This document shows positions 37,601 through 45,558 of a stretch of DNA of 64,000 nucleotides, piece after piece. The stretch lies in assembly GCA_022072455.1 (NCBI GenBank), contig JAJVHY010000016.1, positions 6,032 to 70,031 of the forward strand. Direction: 5' to 3'. Source of the stretch: Verrucomicrobiia bacterium (lineage in GTDB: Bacteria; Verrucomicrobiota; Verrucomicrobiia; Palsa-1439). The translations under genes were made by a program, and so were the position numbers. Within the stretch, counting starts at the first letter, position 1; each line of letters begins with the position of its first letter. Under the pieces are notes generated by a model. That model saw only the letters and a list, made by a program, of their open reading frames with translations, did not search any database and was not told the DNA's origin.

Positions 37601-40600
37601 AGTTGGTGAACGTGGCGACGAGGGTAGCGCTGCCGTCGAACTGATTGTTGCGCGAGAGGTAAACGCGATCCACCCACGGGCCAGACGCGGGGCCGCGGCC
37701 GGCGTTGGTGACGGTCCAATTGATCGGTGCGGTGCCGCCGGTGGTGCCGTTCGGGGTGATGGTGATGGCGGACAACTGCAAATCCGGCAGGTCAATGTCG
37801 GTGACGCTCAACCCGCGCGCGGCGCCGGCATAGTCGGGTGCGCTGGCCGTGATCGTAACATGTTGGACGCCGTCGGGGGTGACATCGGTGACGCCGATGA
37901 TCGAGAAATTTGTCGTCGTCTGGTTCGCGGCAATGGTGACGGTGGCCGGGACGGCAACCTGACCGGGTTGACTGCTCGCGAGAGTGACGAGGAGGCTGGC
38001 GTTGGTGGTGACGTTGCGGGTGACAGTGGCGGTATTGGTTTCGCCTTCAGCGACGACGGCGGGGAATTGGAGCGCCAGAGTCGGTCCGTCGTTGTCGAGG
38101 ACTTCGAGCGGCGCGTTGGTCTGGCCGGCAAGGAGTTGCTGGCCGGAATTGCTGAGCGGAATGGCGGTGAGCGTGACGGTGCGCGGTCCGTTGACGAGGT
38201 TGTCGTCGCGGACGAGGACGTTGAAGGAGACACTGGCTTCGTTGGCCGGGATTTCAACTTGCGCCGGGATAGTGATGGCGGTCGTGTCGCTGTTGCGAAG
38301 GGTGACCGGCAGCAACGCTGTGCCGGGAGCGCCGCGACTGACGGTGGCAACCGTGGCGGGGGTACCGGCGCTTTCGCTGACGACGGTGTCGGCCAGCGTG
38401 AGTGTGAGTTGCGGCACGTCGTTGTCACCGACCTCGGCCGGGACGGAGGCTGGAGTAAAACCGGTGGCGGCGGCGGTCAGCGTGACGTTGAGCGAGCCGT
38501 CCACGATGTCGTTGTCGACGACGGTAACGGGGACGTTGGTGGATTGAGAGTTGGCGGGGACGATGATGGAGGCCGGGATGGTGAGTTTCGCGGGGTTGCC
38601 GGATTGGAGGGTGACGGTGAGCGGGTTGGCGAGTTGGGCGTTGCGGGTGACGGTGAGTGTGGCGGCGGGGTTCGAGTTGGATTCGTTGAGGGAGGCGTTC
38701 GAGATGGCGAGTTGGAGTGTGGGCGTGTCGTCGTCGGCAATGGTGAGCAGCGCACTGCCGGGAGCTTGGCCGGCGGCCGACGCGGTGATGTTGGCGAGGC
38801 GCGAGCCGGTGACAAGCGTGTCAGGGACGCCGGTAATCGTGAAGGTGGCGCTGGTTTGATTGGAGAGAATCGTCACGTCGGCCGGAACGGTCGCGGCGGC
38901 GGTGTTGCTGCTGGTGAGGGTGACGAAGAGTGCGCCGGTGGTGTCGCCGTTGCGGGTGACAGTGGCGGAGCCGGTACCGGCTTCGCCGATAGTGGCCGGA
39001 GAGAGCGCGACGGTGAGGGCGGTCGGGATGTTGAGCGGCGCGGTGGCGAGGCCGGTATTGTTGGCTTCGCTCAGTTCGAAGACGGAGTTGCCGACGTCGG
39101 TCTTGATCAGGAAATACCGGTCACCGCTGCCGGTCAACGGGAGGGTGATTTGTTCGGAGCGATTAGCGGTGGCACCGGCGGCGAGCGGGGTGTTGTAGTT
39201 GAATGTGGCGAGGTAGACGCCGTTGGAGAAGAAGATTTGTTCGGTCCACGCGTTGGTGGCAGTGGCGTTGCCTTGATTTTTCGTCGTCCAAGAAACGGTG
39301 ACGGTCTGCCCCGGCAATCCGCTGGCGGGGGCGGTGATGTTGGTGACGATGAGGTCGGGATACGCGGCGAGCGTGCTGGTGATGATGTTGGTGGCGGAGT
39401 TGTTGGAGTTCGTGAGTTCGAAGATCTGATTGTAGAAGTCGGCGGTGAGGGCGATTTCAATATGGCCGGTGCCGAGGTTGCCGTCGGGGAGTTTATAGAT
39501 GTATTGCCGGGCGGAGGATTGGCCGGCGGCGATGATATTGGTGTTTAGGACGGTGGTGCTGAGGAGGAGATTGGTGGTGGTGAGATTGCGGATGATGAGG
39601 TGGTCTTGGAACGCGCCGGTGGTGGGCGCATCGCCGGCATTGGTGTCGTTCCAGTTGATGGTGATGTTTTGGCCGGAGAATGGCGTTGGCTCGGCGACAT
39701 TGAGGCCGGTGATTTGGAGGTCGGGATACGGGGCGAGTGTGACGGCGGCAATGACGCCGTTGGAGTTGTTTAGTTCCGCGGTGCCACCGGCGTTGCCTTC
39801 GGGGACGGAATTGTTGATGTCGGCGGTGACAGTGAAACGAACGTCGCCGACGGCGTCGGTGCCGTCGGGGAGGCTGAAGGTGTATTGCCGGGCGGCGAGA
39901 GCGCCGCTGACGATGGAGCCGGAATTGTAGATAAGGTTGGCGGTGTAGAGGGTTTGGGTGGTGTTGGTGTTGACGGCGGTGATGCGGTCGCTCCAGGTGC
40001 CGCCGGCGTCGCCGGTGCCGGTGTTGCGGGTGTTCCATTGCAGGGTAACACTTGCGCCGGAACGAAGGGAGGGATTACCGGTGACGACGAGATTGGTGAC
40101 TTGGAGGTCGGGCAGGGTCGTGTTGAAACTTTGGGCGGTGATCCGGTAGGTGGTGGCGAGGTATTGCGGGTTCCAGTTGATGGCCGCCGGCAAGTCGGTC
40201 GTGGCATAGGTGTCGGCGAGCGAGCCGTAACTGATGAGGTTGAAGAAGTTGCCGGGCGTGGGCAGGTAGCCGTCGTAAAGTTCCACGATCAGCGGCCCGG
40301 CCAACGGCGAGGGGCCGGTGAAAGAGACGCGGCCATAATTGCCGGAACTGTTGATGCGGAGCCGGGTCGCGCCGCCGGTTTGGGTGTAAGCGCCGGAAAA
40401 ATCCAGGATGCCGGTTTGTGAATCGAGCGTGCCGGTATTGGTGACAGACCAACCAATCGTGGTGGTGCTGATGCCGGCGCTTTTGCGAAGTGTGCCGGCA
40501 TTCGTGAATTGGTTGGTACCGTGCCCGTTCTGCAGCGAGGTGTTGGCTATGCTATTCCAGAGGCCGGCATTGTGGATCTGGGCGTTGCCGTAGCCGACGA

Positions 40601-42530
40601 TCGCGCCGCTGGACCAGACGACGGCGCCAAGGTTGGTGAGGGAGCCGCCGGCGTTGCGGAGGTTGTTGTTGTAGCCGAGCGAGACGCTACCGCCGATGGT
40701 GAGGGTGCCGCCGGGCGCGACGGTCACGCCGCCGAGGATGTCGCCGCCGGTCAACGTCGCCGCCCCACCGCTTTGGACCGTGAGTGTTTGGTTGGAGCGC
40801 AGAGTTGTGATGGCAAAGGTGGACGCGCCGTTGAGTGCGCTGGCGCCGTTGAATTCGTTGATCTGGAAATTACCGGCGGAGGTGGTGAGCGTGCCGGTGG
40901 TGGTGAAAAACCAGCCGAGCGTGGCGGTGCTGACGCCGGCGGTTTTGGTCAAGGTGCCGACATTGGTGAAATAATTGGTGCCATCGCTGTTGCTGAGGTT
41001 GAGGTTGGCGGCGATTTGCCAAAGCCCGGCGTTGTGGATGCGGGCGTTGCCGAACCCTTGGATCAAGCCGGAGTTCCAGACCACGGTGCCGAGGTTGGTG
41101 AGGGAGCCGCCGGCGTTGCGGAGGTTGTTGTTGTAGCCGAGTGAGACGCTGCCGCCGATGGTGAGGGTGCCGCCAGACGCGACAGTGAATCCGCCGAGCA
41201 GGTCGCCACTGATCCAGGTGACGGACGCGCCATTGGCAATGGTGGCGGTGGCGTTGGATCGGGTGGTGGCAAGCCCGAAGGTGAAGGCGCCGTTGAGCGT
41301 GCTGGCGCCGTTGAATTCGTTGATCTGGAAATTACCGACGGAGGTGGTGAGCGTGCCGGTGGTGGTGAAAAACCAGCCGAGCGTGGCGGTGCTGACGCCG
41401 GCAGTTTTAGTCAAGGTGCCGACGTTGGTGAAATAATTGGTGCCGTCGCTGTTGCTGAGGTTGAGGTTGGCGGCGATTTGCCAGAGCCCGGCGTTGTGGA
41501 TGCGGGCGTTGCCGAACCCTTGGATCAAGCCGGAGTTCCAGACCACGGTGCCGAGGTTGGTGAGGGAGCCGCCGGCGTTGCGGAGGTTGTTGTTGTAGCC
41601 GAGCGAGACGCTGCCGCCGATGGTGAGGGTGGCGTTGTCGGACACGAGCAGGGTGCCGAGGACGTCGCCCGAGTTCCAGGCGAGCGTAGCGCCACTGGCG
41701 ACGGTGACGGTGCTGTTGGAGTTGAGCGGGTTGAAATCGATGGTGCAAGTTCCGTTGAGCGTGCTGTTGTTTGTCCAGCTTCCGATGGAGAAGGCGCCGG
41801 TGGGAGTGTTGATTGTCCCGGTATTTTGAAACCGCCATTGAATGGAGCTCGTGCCCGTGCCGCTGGTTTTAGTGAGCGTGCCGACGTTGGTGAAATAATT
41901 GGTACCATCCACGAGGGACATGGTGTGACTCCCCGCCACTTCCCACAGACCGACATTGTGCAGCCGGGCATTGCCGTAGCCTTGGATAAAGCCGGAGTTC
42001 CAGACCACGGTGCCGAAGTTGGTGACCGAGCCACCGCCGTGGCGGAGGTTGTTGTTGTAGCCGAGTGTGACGCTGCCGTTGATCGTCAGCGTGCCGCCGG
42101 GCGCGATGGTGAGCGTGTTCAACAGGTCGGTGCCCGTCCAGGTGGCGGTCGCATTGCTGGCGATCAGCACGGCAGCTTTCAATGCGCCGCCGGGCAGGAG
42201 CAACGCGCCGTTGTTGGTGATGACGCACGGGACCGCGGAGCTCAACGTGCTGCTGGAAACAGAGAAAGTCTGGACACCACTGCCGCCGCCAACGGTGAGG
42301 CTGTTGATGGTGGCGCTGGTGTTGAGGGTAACGGTGTAGGTGCCGGCCAAGGCGATCTGCACATCGTCACCGGGGCCGGGGACGGCGGCCGGACTCCAGT
42401 TGGTGGCGGTGTTCCAGTTACCACCGGCGGGATTGTTCCACGCAATGGTGTCGGCAAAAGCCGGCCCTGACGAAAAGGAGAAAACGCCCCAAACCAAAAA
42501 AAGAAATCGCCACATCCAATACTCGCCCAT
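31683..42530 (-). CDS. Giant secreted multi-domain protein (about 3615 aa), CARDB/Calx-beta/Ig-like/PKD
   Basis: Very large extracellular or surface protein with a signal peptide at 1-24 (FLFLVWGVFSFSSGPAFA). Order along the protein: a beta-helical N-terminus ('GNWNTATNWSPAAVPGPGDD'); four 154-residue repeats (about 95-710); three CARDB-like domains near 808, 935 and 1056 ('LPDLQVTNLVV', 'YPDLQITGLNV', 'YPDLIVTNITA'); four Calx-beta-like units (about 1170-1575); another CARDB; a carboxypeptidase-regulatory-like unit; a Cys-rich block (about 2229-2468); SbsA-type Ig-like units (from about 2863); two PKD-like domains; and a C-terminus ending 'RFYRIVVSAP'. An adhesin or matrix role is inferred. 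The ATG at 42530 follows AAAGGG; a second ATG at 42515 is possible. Confidence 0.88.
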   Translation of the reverse strand: MGEYWMWRFLFLVWGVFSFSSGPAFADTIAWNNPAGGNWNTATNWSPAAVPGPGDDVQIALAGTYTVTLNTSATINSLTVGGGSGVQTFSVSSSTLSSAVPCVITNNGALLLPGGALKAAVLIASNATATWTGTDLLNTLTIAPGGTLTINGSVTLGYNNNLRHGGGSVTNFGTVVWNSGFIQGYGNARLHNVGLWEVAGSHTMSLVDGTNYFTNVGTLTKTSGTGTSSIQWRFQNTGTINTPTGAFSIGSWTNNSTLNGTCTIDFNPLNSNSTVTVASGATLAWNSGDVLGTLLVSDNATLTIGGSVSLGYNNNLRNAGGSLTNLGTVVWNSGLIQGFGNARIHNAGLWQIAANLNLSNSDGTNYFTNVGTLTKTAGVSTATLGWFFTTTGTLTTSVGNFQINEFNGASTLNGAFTFGLATTRSNATATIANGASVTWISGDLLGGFTVASGGTLTIGGSVSLGYNNNLRNAGGSLTNLGTVVWNSGLIQGFGNARIHNAGLWQIAANLNLSNSDGTNYFTNVGTLTKTAGVSTATLGWFFTTTGTLTTSAGNFQINEFNGASALNGASTFAITTLRSNQTLTVQSGGAATLTGGDILGGVTVAPGGTLTIGGSVSLGYNNNLRNAGGSLTNLGAVVWSSGAIVGYGNAQIHNAGLWNSIANTSLQNGHGTNQFTNAGTLRKSAGISTTTIGWSVTNTGTLDSQTGILDFSGAYTQTGGATRLRINSSGNYGRVSFTGPSPLAGPLIVELYDGYLPTPGNFFNLISYGSLADTYATTDLPAAINWNPQYLATTYRITAQSFNTTLPDLQVTNLVVTGNPSLRSGASVTLQWNTRNTGTGDAGGTWSDRITAVNTNTTQTLYTANLIYNSGSIVSGALAARQYTFSLPDGTDAVGDVRFTVTADINNSVPEGNAGGTAELNNSNGVIAAVTLAPYPDLQITGLNVAEPTPFSGQNITINWNDTNAGDAPTTGAFQDHLIIRNLTTTNLLLSTTVLNTNIIAAGQSSARQYIYKLPDGNLGTGHIEIALTADFYNQIFELTNSNNSATNIITSTLAAYPDLIVTNITAPASGLPGQTVTVSWTTKNQGNATATNAWTEQIFFSNGVYLATFNYNTPLAAGATANRSEQITLPLTGSGDRYFLIKTDVGNSVFELSEANNTGLATAPLNIPTALTVALSPATIGEAGTGSATVTRNGDTTGALFVTLTSSNTAAATVPADVTILSNQTSATFTITGVPDTLVTGSRLANITASAAGQAPGSALLTIADDDTPTLQLAISNASLNESNSNPAATLTVTRNAQLANPLTVTLQSGNPAKLTIPASIIVPANSQSTNVPVTVVDNDIVDGSLNVTLTAAATGFTPASVPAEVGDNDVPQLTLTLADTVVSESAGTPATVATVSRGAPGTALLPVTLRNSDTTAITIPAQVEIPANEASVSFNVLVRDDNLVNGPRTVTLTAIPLSNSGQQLLAGQTNAPLEVLDNDGPTLALQFPAVVAEGETNTATVTRNVTTNASLLVTLASSQPGQVAVPATVTIAANQTTTNFSIIGVTDVTPDGVQHVTITASAPDYAGAARGLSVTDIDLPDLQLSAITITPNGTTGGTAPINWTVTNAGRGPASGPWVDRVYLSRNNQFDGSATLVATFTNSPALAIGEAYTQSPTIMLPETPGEYWLIVTTDAGNAVDEGAELNNIGVGALTIIVDPAYRATVATTVNVAGKGTAIPLTGTAYIPATTNLVPNVPVTVRVLVRGTRRVMTVTTDATGNFATTFQPLGNEAGDYDLAADHPKVAADTVQDSFELIGFTATPDNLTLRVATGTPVTGTIELNNLSERSLTGIAVTTSNAPAMLTANLTGPASIAAGSTAAFTYTLETTATSALGTQIFFRVTSTEGAVVVIPLNVTVVPAAAQLAATPAFLERGMIPGQQAQVQFTLRNNGGAPSGELTVNLPVYSWLSLVSSRTIPSLLPGAETIVTLLLNPPADLPLALYPGSLSIGGALTGVSVPFQFRAMSQAVGDLLLSVTDEYTFYVAGAPLVSNATVTVRDALDGAPIASGVTGTNGTVFLPNITAGDYTIDVNADRHQTGRRLYRIVPGITNVTEIFISRQLVTYRWSVVPVDLEDKYTIVLESVFETEVPVPNVIVENPFQIPLVIPGEETQMELRLRNEGLIAANGVEVVIPSNDRYVVTPLTRDIGLIPARSTVSVPILIRRRLVGEMQAAASVMDKRLVTLDEEPAPQSCELEGPDCAPGLPVGVLYYYRCGGNDVMQQRQADFRPLCTAQATKDCLDSLKEAGESALENRGNLVEAGCDALDALLQCTGAELSPCQEAALKTGCQTIVGGLTGGAGGALAGAKDALGDSLGCLCDLLQPVFEAIGQRILAYGASRVPGGCGLCGGGYSAYNFITSGYGFGSGWNIVWGVPIDITGPDFLRNRNCSEVTGQNLVALPATKRFADAIATAGDLQTLNSTTAGVCARVRIRLEQEAVTTRTAFQGAFELENNGADALTGLQVTLDFRDAAGEPASDKFFFTPPVVTGLGDVTGTGTLNPGLSGSARYLFIPTKDAAPDQPRTYTIGGTLRYFDGGDEVVVPLLGATIKVYPDARLQLVYFQQRDVYSDDPFTSEVEPTEPFTLGLLVKNTGAGAARNLTITSAQPEIIENEKGLLIDFQIIGTTVGTNAVDPSLTVNLGDIAPGTSQVGSWQLTLTLQGKFLEYTATFAHSDDLGGDQTSLIDSVEIHELIHQVQADRVGDDALPDFLVAGAVHMSDGTVAVVNEATGSASPGALSMTLTATQPSGWSYLTIPDPGVGYRLHRVVRSDAKEILVGLNAWTTDRSFPSAGTGAVREWLFHLFDHNGTGSYTLHYRVEDSVAPTMLEITGLADVTFSEPIDLATFDFNDLTLTRNGTTNTLDGSVTIALLSNTTYRINGLTGFATPDGNYTLTVTGDGIEDFGGNPVANSLSLEWAKGDAVAVVASIGPITFPVVEVPVVFTKPILPGSFGTNDVLLTRDGNPVAGAFTITPVSETTFALSLSNLTTVAGNYALTVFATGVEDTDFQAGLGSLTRTWTLDLTPPQPVALSPVNSPRNIVVPSLDVTFSEPVTGTIPVTLTRDGNPVAATFIITPLTPTTYRIANFNWVSGTEGEYALTVYGAGLTDLAGNPGTGTVARTWTMDTTAPATPTNLAIAPDRGVSGTDALTNTRDLTFSANVPVRVFNVTTGSDLGESGAPFTLAAPGSHKLRARAVDAAGNVSPEAFLDIFIDETQPTASIVPIAPNPRATPVSAIDFTVSESVTGTIPVTLTRDGSPVSGDFPVTPLGGNSYRVSNLTGPTGLAGTYEFTVQPGTFTDLAGNPLFGPVTLTLQITGSTPQVDAGPNATIAEGSTFTGNGSFVDPDLNTWTATVNYGDGAGTQALSLMTNKTFALSRMYADDGVYAVAVSVSDGGTTGNDSLTVTVTNLAPAIQIATNIVRNAGNGFCLTGSFTDPGADTWAATVDYGTGPQALTLNADKTFTIGTQYGDNTPQVVVVTVTDDDGGVGTATITIQPHAGAPPSAPPILAIERAGNDAVVRVRGTFGLNYRLEYIGDLTGTVWTPVGAVQGGDCGVLTFTDPGGFTAAKRFYRIVVSAP
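40400..42250 (-). repeat. Four tandem 462-bp repeats within the giant gene
   Basis: The same 20-base stretch (starting GGTTGTTGTTGTAGCC on the plus strand) begins at 40661, 41123, 41585 and 42047, exactly 462 bases apart each time, so each unit is 154 codons with no length change. The two middle copies are nearly identical over more than 250 bases and the outer two have diverged. Each unit encodes 'GGSVSLGYNNNLRN', 'GTVVWNSG', 'HNAGLW' and 'NYFTNVGTLTK'. Outer borders are approximate. Confidence 0.85.
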
Positions 42531-42641
42531 GAAGCACAACCCTTTCTCGACTGAGCGCCACCAATGGTTTCTGCGACCCGCGCTCTGGATTGAAACTACT
42601 GCATAACTACGGGGTGGGTCAATTTTGGTTTTGTGACGATT

Positions 42642-42671
42642 TTGACCTTGGCAGGTTTCATCTGGTATCTT
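42642..42671 (+). promoter_or_regulatory. Sigma-70-like promoter candidate for the ankyrin gene
   Basis: TTGACC and TATCTT are separated by 18 bases. The -10 ends only 7 bases before the ATG at 42679, so the transcript would be leaderless or the real promoter lies elsewhere. An alternative is the giant gene's own promoter on the other strand, in the 148-base divergent interval. Confidence 0.3.
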
Positions 42672-42678
42672 CGCAGGA

Positions 42679-43344
42679 ATGCTCGAACGCATCAGCGCGG
42701 GACGCACCGATTTGGTGTTTGACTACATTGCCGCCGGTCACCCCGCGACTGCGACGGACAATACCGGCTGTTCGCTCATCAAATGGTGCGCGTACTACGG
42801 CGATGTCAGCGCTATCCGTTTTCTGCTCGCGAACGGCGAATCGCTCCGGTTGCTTGGTGACAATCTCGATCTCAATGGCGCGGCGTTTCATGGCCATTGG
42901 CGGCTCTGTCAGTTCCTTATCGAGAGTGGCGCGGACGCCAATCACCCGTTGCCGGATACGGGCGAGACGCCGTTGCACGCGGCACTGTGCAAGGCCAACA
43001 GTCTCCCCCATCATCTCGTGATCAAAGTCTTGTTGGCCGCTGGCGCGAATCCGAACTGCGCCACCAAGCCCGGGGTTGAAACCGGCAGCTTCATGCGCGA
43101 CTGCCGGACGAAAGGCGAAACCCCGCTCCATCGCGCCGCCGCTTTTGCGTTGGAAGAAACCATTCAACTCCTCCTCGCTGCCGGCGCGCGGCGCGATGTC
43201 AAAGACGTCAACGGCGATTCTCCGCTGACGTGGGCCAGTTGGCATTTGCGGCCGGCAGCCGTTCTCCGGCAACTGTGCTACGGCGACTTCCACATCCACC
43301 CGAACTACGCCGGCATGGAAACCAATCTGCTCGGTCAGCCGTAA
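42679..43344 (+). CDS. Ankyrin-repeat protein
   Basis: A 221-residue cytoplasmic protein with about five ankyrin repeats. The best are 'GETPLHAALCKANSLPHHLV' (about 100), 'GETPLHRAAAFALEETIQLLL' (read in two parts, about 150) and 'NGDSPLTWASWHL' near 182. The N-terminal repeats ('GCSLIKWCAYYGDVSAIRFLL') are degenerate. Ankyrin repeats bind other proteins, and no enzymatic domain is attached. It is divergent from the giant gene, 148 bases away, and lies 39 bases upstream of clpS. No partner can be named. Confidence 0.85.
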   Translation: MLERISAGRTDLVFDYIAAGHPATATDNTGCSLIKWCAYYGDVSAIRFLLANGESLRLLGDNLDLNGAAFHGHWRLCQFLIESGADANHPLPDTGETPLHAALCKANSLPHHLVIKVLLAAGANPNCATKPGVETGSFMRDCRTKGETPLHRAAAFALEETIQLLLAAGARRDVKDVNGDSPLTWASWHLRPAAVLRQLCYGDFHIHPNYAGMETNLLGQP

Positions 43345-43383
43345 CTTTGACCCGTCTGCGCTTTCTGCTATCCTTCACTCGCC

Positions 43384-43671
43384 ATGCCCAACCCCGGCAC
43401 CATCCACATCGAAGAAACCGCGACCGACGCGGCGCTCGATCAACCGTGGAATGTCATTGTCCACAACGACCCCATCAATCTCATGAGCTACGTCACGCTG
43501 GTGTTCATGCGCGTGTTCGGTTACCCGCGCGAACGCGCTGAGCGCCACATGCTCGAAGTCCATCAGAAAGGCCGGTCGCTGGTCTGGTCCGGTGGCCGCG
43601 AACAAGCCGAACACTACGTCCACCAATTGCACAGCTACCAACTCCTCGCCCAGATGGAGCAAGCCTCGTGA
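43384..43671 (+). CDS. clpS: ATP-dependent Clp protease adaptor ClpS
   Basis: A 95-residue N-degron adaptor that hands proteins with bulky N-terminal residues to ClpA(C)P. Family marks: 'WNVIVHNDPINLMSYVTLVF' (the NDP/Met binding pocket), 'RVFGYPRERAERHMLEVHQK' and the C-terminal 'HSYQLLAQME'. It is followed by DUF2017 with a GTGA overlap, the same clpS-DUF2017 pairing known from Actinobacteria. Confidence 0.92.
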   Translation: MPNPGTIHIEETATDAALDQPWNVIVHNDPINLMSYVTLVFMRVFGYPRERAERHMLEVHQKGRSLVWSGGREQAEHYVHQLHSYQLLAQMEQAS

Positions 43672-44180
43672 TTCATCTGCGTGTTCAACCGGACGGCCCG
43701 AAAAACCTCCGCATCACCGGTATTGACCCGGTCGTGCTCGACAGTCTCTTCGCCTTGCCGGAAATCCTCGAACTCCGCGACAAACCGGCCGCGCGCGACC
43801 GTCTCTTGCCGGTGCCGACGGCGGACAACGAAGCCCTCAACGCCGATTGGCAACAAAACGTCACGCCCGACCTCCGGCATCTGTTCGTCACCGCCAGCGA
43901 AACCGTCCTGCGCGATCTGACGGGGGTCGAGCCGGACCCGCGCGCGAAACAGCTCCAACAACTCACCTTCCCGGCCGAGCATCTCAACGCGTGGCTGAGT
44001 GCCGTGAACCAAGCCCGGCTCATCCTCGGCGAACTCCACCACGTCACCGAAGCCGACATGGCCAACGCCGATTTCAACCTCGCCGAACCGCGCGACCTGG
44101 CATTGTTGCGCATCCATGTGCTTGGGTACCTGCTCGAATATCTCGTCAAAATCTCCGGCAGCGATGAAACATCTCTATAG
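43668..44180 (+). CDS. DUF2017 family protein
   Basis: A 170-residue soluble protein of the DUF2017 type, which accompanies clpS in many genomes and has no known activity. Visible: 'DLRHLFVTASETVLRDL', 'EHLNAWLSAVNQARLILGE' and 'NLAEPRDLALLRIHVLGYL'. It uses a GTG start in a GTGA overlap with clpS, so the two are coupled. Its last 17 bases overlap the next small gene. Confidence 0.75.
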   Translation: MIHLRVQPDGPKNLRITGIDPVVLDSLFALPEILELRDKPAARDRLLPVPTADNEALNADWQQNVTPDLRHLFVTASETVLRDLTGVEPDPRAKQLQQLTFPAEHLNAWLSAVNQARLILGELHHVTEADMANADFNLAEPRDLALLRIHVLGYLLEYLVKISGSDETSL

Positions 44181-44379
44181 CGCCCAAGCCGTTCGTTCGG
44201 AAATGGTGGTGCTTGTGTTGGAGAAATGGGGTCTGCACCCGGAGTTACGCGAGAAGTCAGAAGCTCCCGACCTCAACGATCTCGACCGCGACGCCGACGT
44301 GTTCATCCCGGAAGCCGAGTACGAACGCGCCAAGGAAATCCTTTTCGGCGAAAGCGAATTCGAGCGCGGCGGGTTTTAA
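44164..44379 (+). CDS. Small DUF2007-like protein
   Basis: A 71-residue protein with the DUF2007 plan: 'LYSAQAVRSEMVVLVLEKWG' followed by an acidic middle and 'ADVFIPEAEYERAKEILFG'. The family is described as putative signal-transducing or substrate-handling, without a proven role. The ATG lies inside the end of the DUF2017 gene (17-base overlap), so it is the third gene of the clpS unit. The family call is by pattern only. Confidence 0.6.
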   Translation: MKHLYSAQAVRSEMVVLVLEKWGLHPELREKSEAPDLNDLDRDADVFIPEAEYERAKEILFGESEFERGGF

Positions 44380-44386
44380 CGCAAAA

Positions 44387-44415
44387 CGGCGCGAAGCCGG
44401 TCAGACTCCGCGCCG
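44387..44415. terminator. Hairpin between convergent clpS and aldolase units
   Basis: CGGCGCG and CGCGCCG form a 7-bp GC stem with a 15-base loop in the 54-base gap between convergent genes. AAAA precedes it on the plus strand, which is a T-run for the minus-strand transcript. A bidirectional terminator is plausible but weak. Confidence 0.4.
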
Positions 44416-44433
44416 CTTGGTGAATCGGTAAGT

Positions 44434-45384
44434 TTACTTCTTCAGCTTCGCCCGCACTTCGTCCAACTGACCGGCGGAGCCGAGCAAGACGTTCCGGCTG
44501 GCGATGAACTTGGTGTACTCGTCCATGAACACTTTGCCGGGTGGGCGGAAGTCGAATTCGCCGGGTTTGTCGCGGAAGAATTCGCGGTGCACGCGCGTCC
44601 AGACGAGGCGACCATCGGTGTCAATGTTCACCTTGGTAACGCCGAGCTTGGCGGCGGGGAGGTATTCCTTCGGGTCCACGCCCATCGAGTCTTTGATCTT
44701 GCCGCCGGCCGCGTTGATGCGATCCACTTCGTCCTTCGGGACGCTGGAGCTGCCGTGCATGACGAGCGGGAAGCCGGGCAGGCGGGCTTTGATCTTTTCC
44801 ATCACGTCGAAATGGAGGGATTGCCGGCCCTTGAATTTGAACGCGCCGTGCGAGGTCCCGATCGCGCACGCGAGGGAATCGCAGCCGGTCTTCTTCACGA
44901 ATTGCTCCGCTTCGGCCGGGTCGGTCAAGCAGGCGTTGCCTTCCTCGACCTTGATGTCTTCTTCGACGCCACCGAGCATGCCGAGTTCGGCTTCGACGGA
45001 GATGCCTTTGGCATGGGCCGCGTCCACGACGCGCTTGGTGATCGCGACGTTCTTGTCGAACGGATCGTGCGACGCGTCAATCATGACCGAGCTGTAGAAA
45101 CCGGACTTGATGCAGTCGTAGCAGGTTTCCTCGTCGCCATGGTCGAGATGCACCGCGAACACTGCTTCGGGGAAAATCTCGCTGGCGGAGCGGATGATCG
45201 CCTCGAGCATCCGTTTGTCGGTGTATTTGCGCGCGCCCTTGGAAATCTGGATGATGAACGGGGCTTTCGATTCGACGCAGCCACGGAACAAGCCCATGGC
45301 CTGCTCGGCGTTATTGATGTTGTAGGCGCCGATGGCGTACTTGCCATAGGCGAGTTTGAATAATTGGGCGGTGGTAACGATCAT
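44434..45384 (-). CDS. Class II fructose-bisphosphate aldolase
   Basis: Zinc aldolase that splits fructose-1,6-bisphosphate into dihydroxyacetone phosphate and glyceraldehyde 3-phosphate in glycolysis/gluconeogenesis. A 316-residue TIM-barrel with the zinc ligands in 'AVHLDHGDEE', 'EAELGMLGG', 'IGTSHGAFK' and 'LVMHGSSSVP', and the phosphate site 'VTKVNIDTDGRLVWTRVHRE' read in part. The GSSSVP form is the class IIB type. The ATG gives the normal N-terminus. It is followed upstream by 174 bases without features. Tagatose-bisphosphate aldolase is the usual alternative for this fold. Confidence 0.93.
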   Translation of the reverse strand: MIVTTAQLFKLAYGKYAIGAYNINNAEQAMGLFRGCVESKAPFIIQISKGARKYTDKRMLEAIIRSASEIFPEAVFAVHLDHGDEETCYDCIKSGFYSSVMIDASHDPFDKNVAITKRVVDAAHAKGISVEAELGMLGGVEEDIKVEEGNACLTDPAEAEQFVKKTGCDSLACAIGTSHGAFKFKGRQSLHFDVMEKIKARLPGFPLVMHGSSSVPKDEVDRINAAGGKIKDSMGVDPKEYLPAAKLGVTKVNIDTDGRLVWTRVHREFFRDKPGEFDFRPPGKVFMDEYTKFIASRNVLLGSAGQLDEVRAKLKK

Positions 45385-45558
45385 TTCTTATCTCCGGTTG
45401 AACAACGGGGCGCTTCGACACTCCGTCGAAACGTCGCGACACTAACTAGCGGCGAAGCGACTGTCAAACTTTTGGATTACAGTTTTGAACCAAACGGTTG
45501 GCCGGCGTGACATTGCCAACTGCTTACCGGACAATACCCAACTGTGATCTCCATAACC

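Noticed and set aside
37158-39548. 796-residue plus-strand ORF opposite the giant gene
   Set aside because: Gly/Arg/Val/Glu-rich repeat-like sequence without a domain, lying antisense to the Calx-beta/CARDB region. The strong codon bias of the real gene leaves stop codons rare on the other strand.
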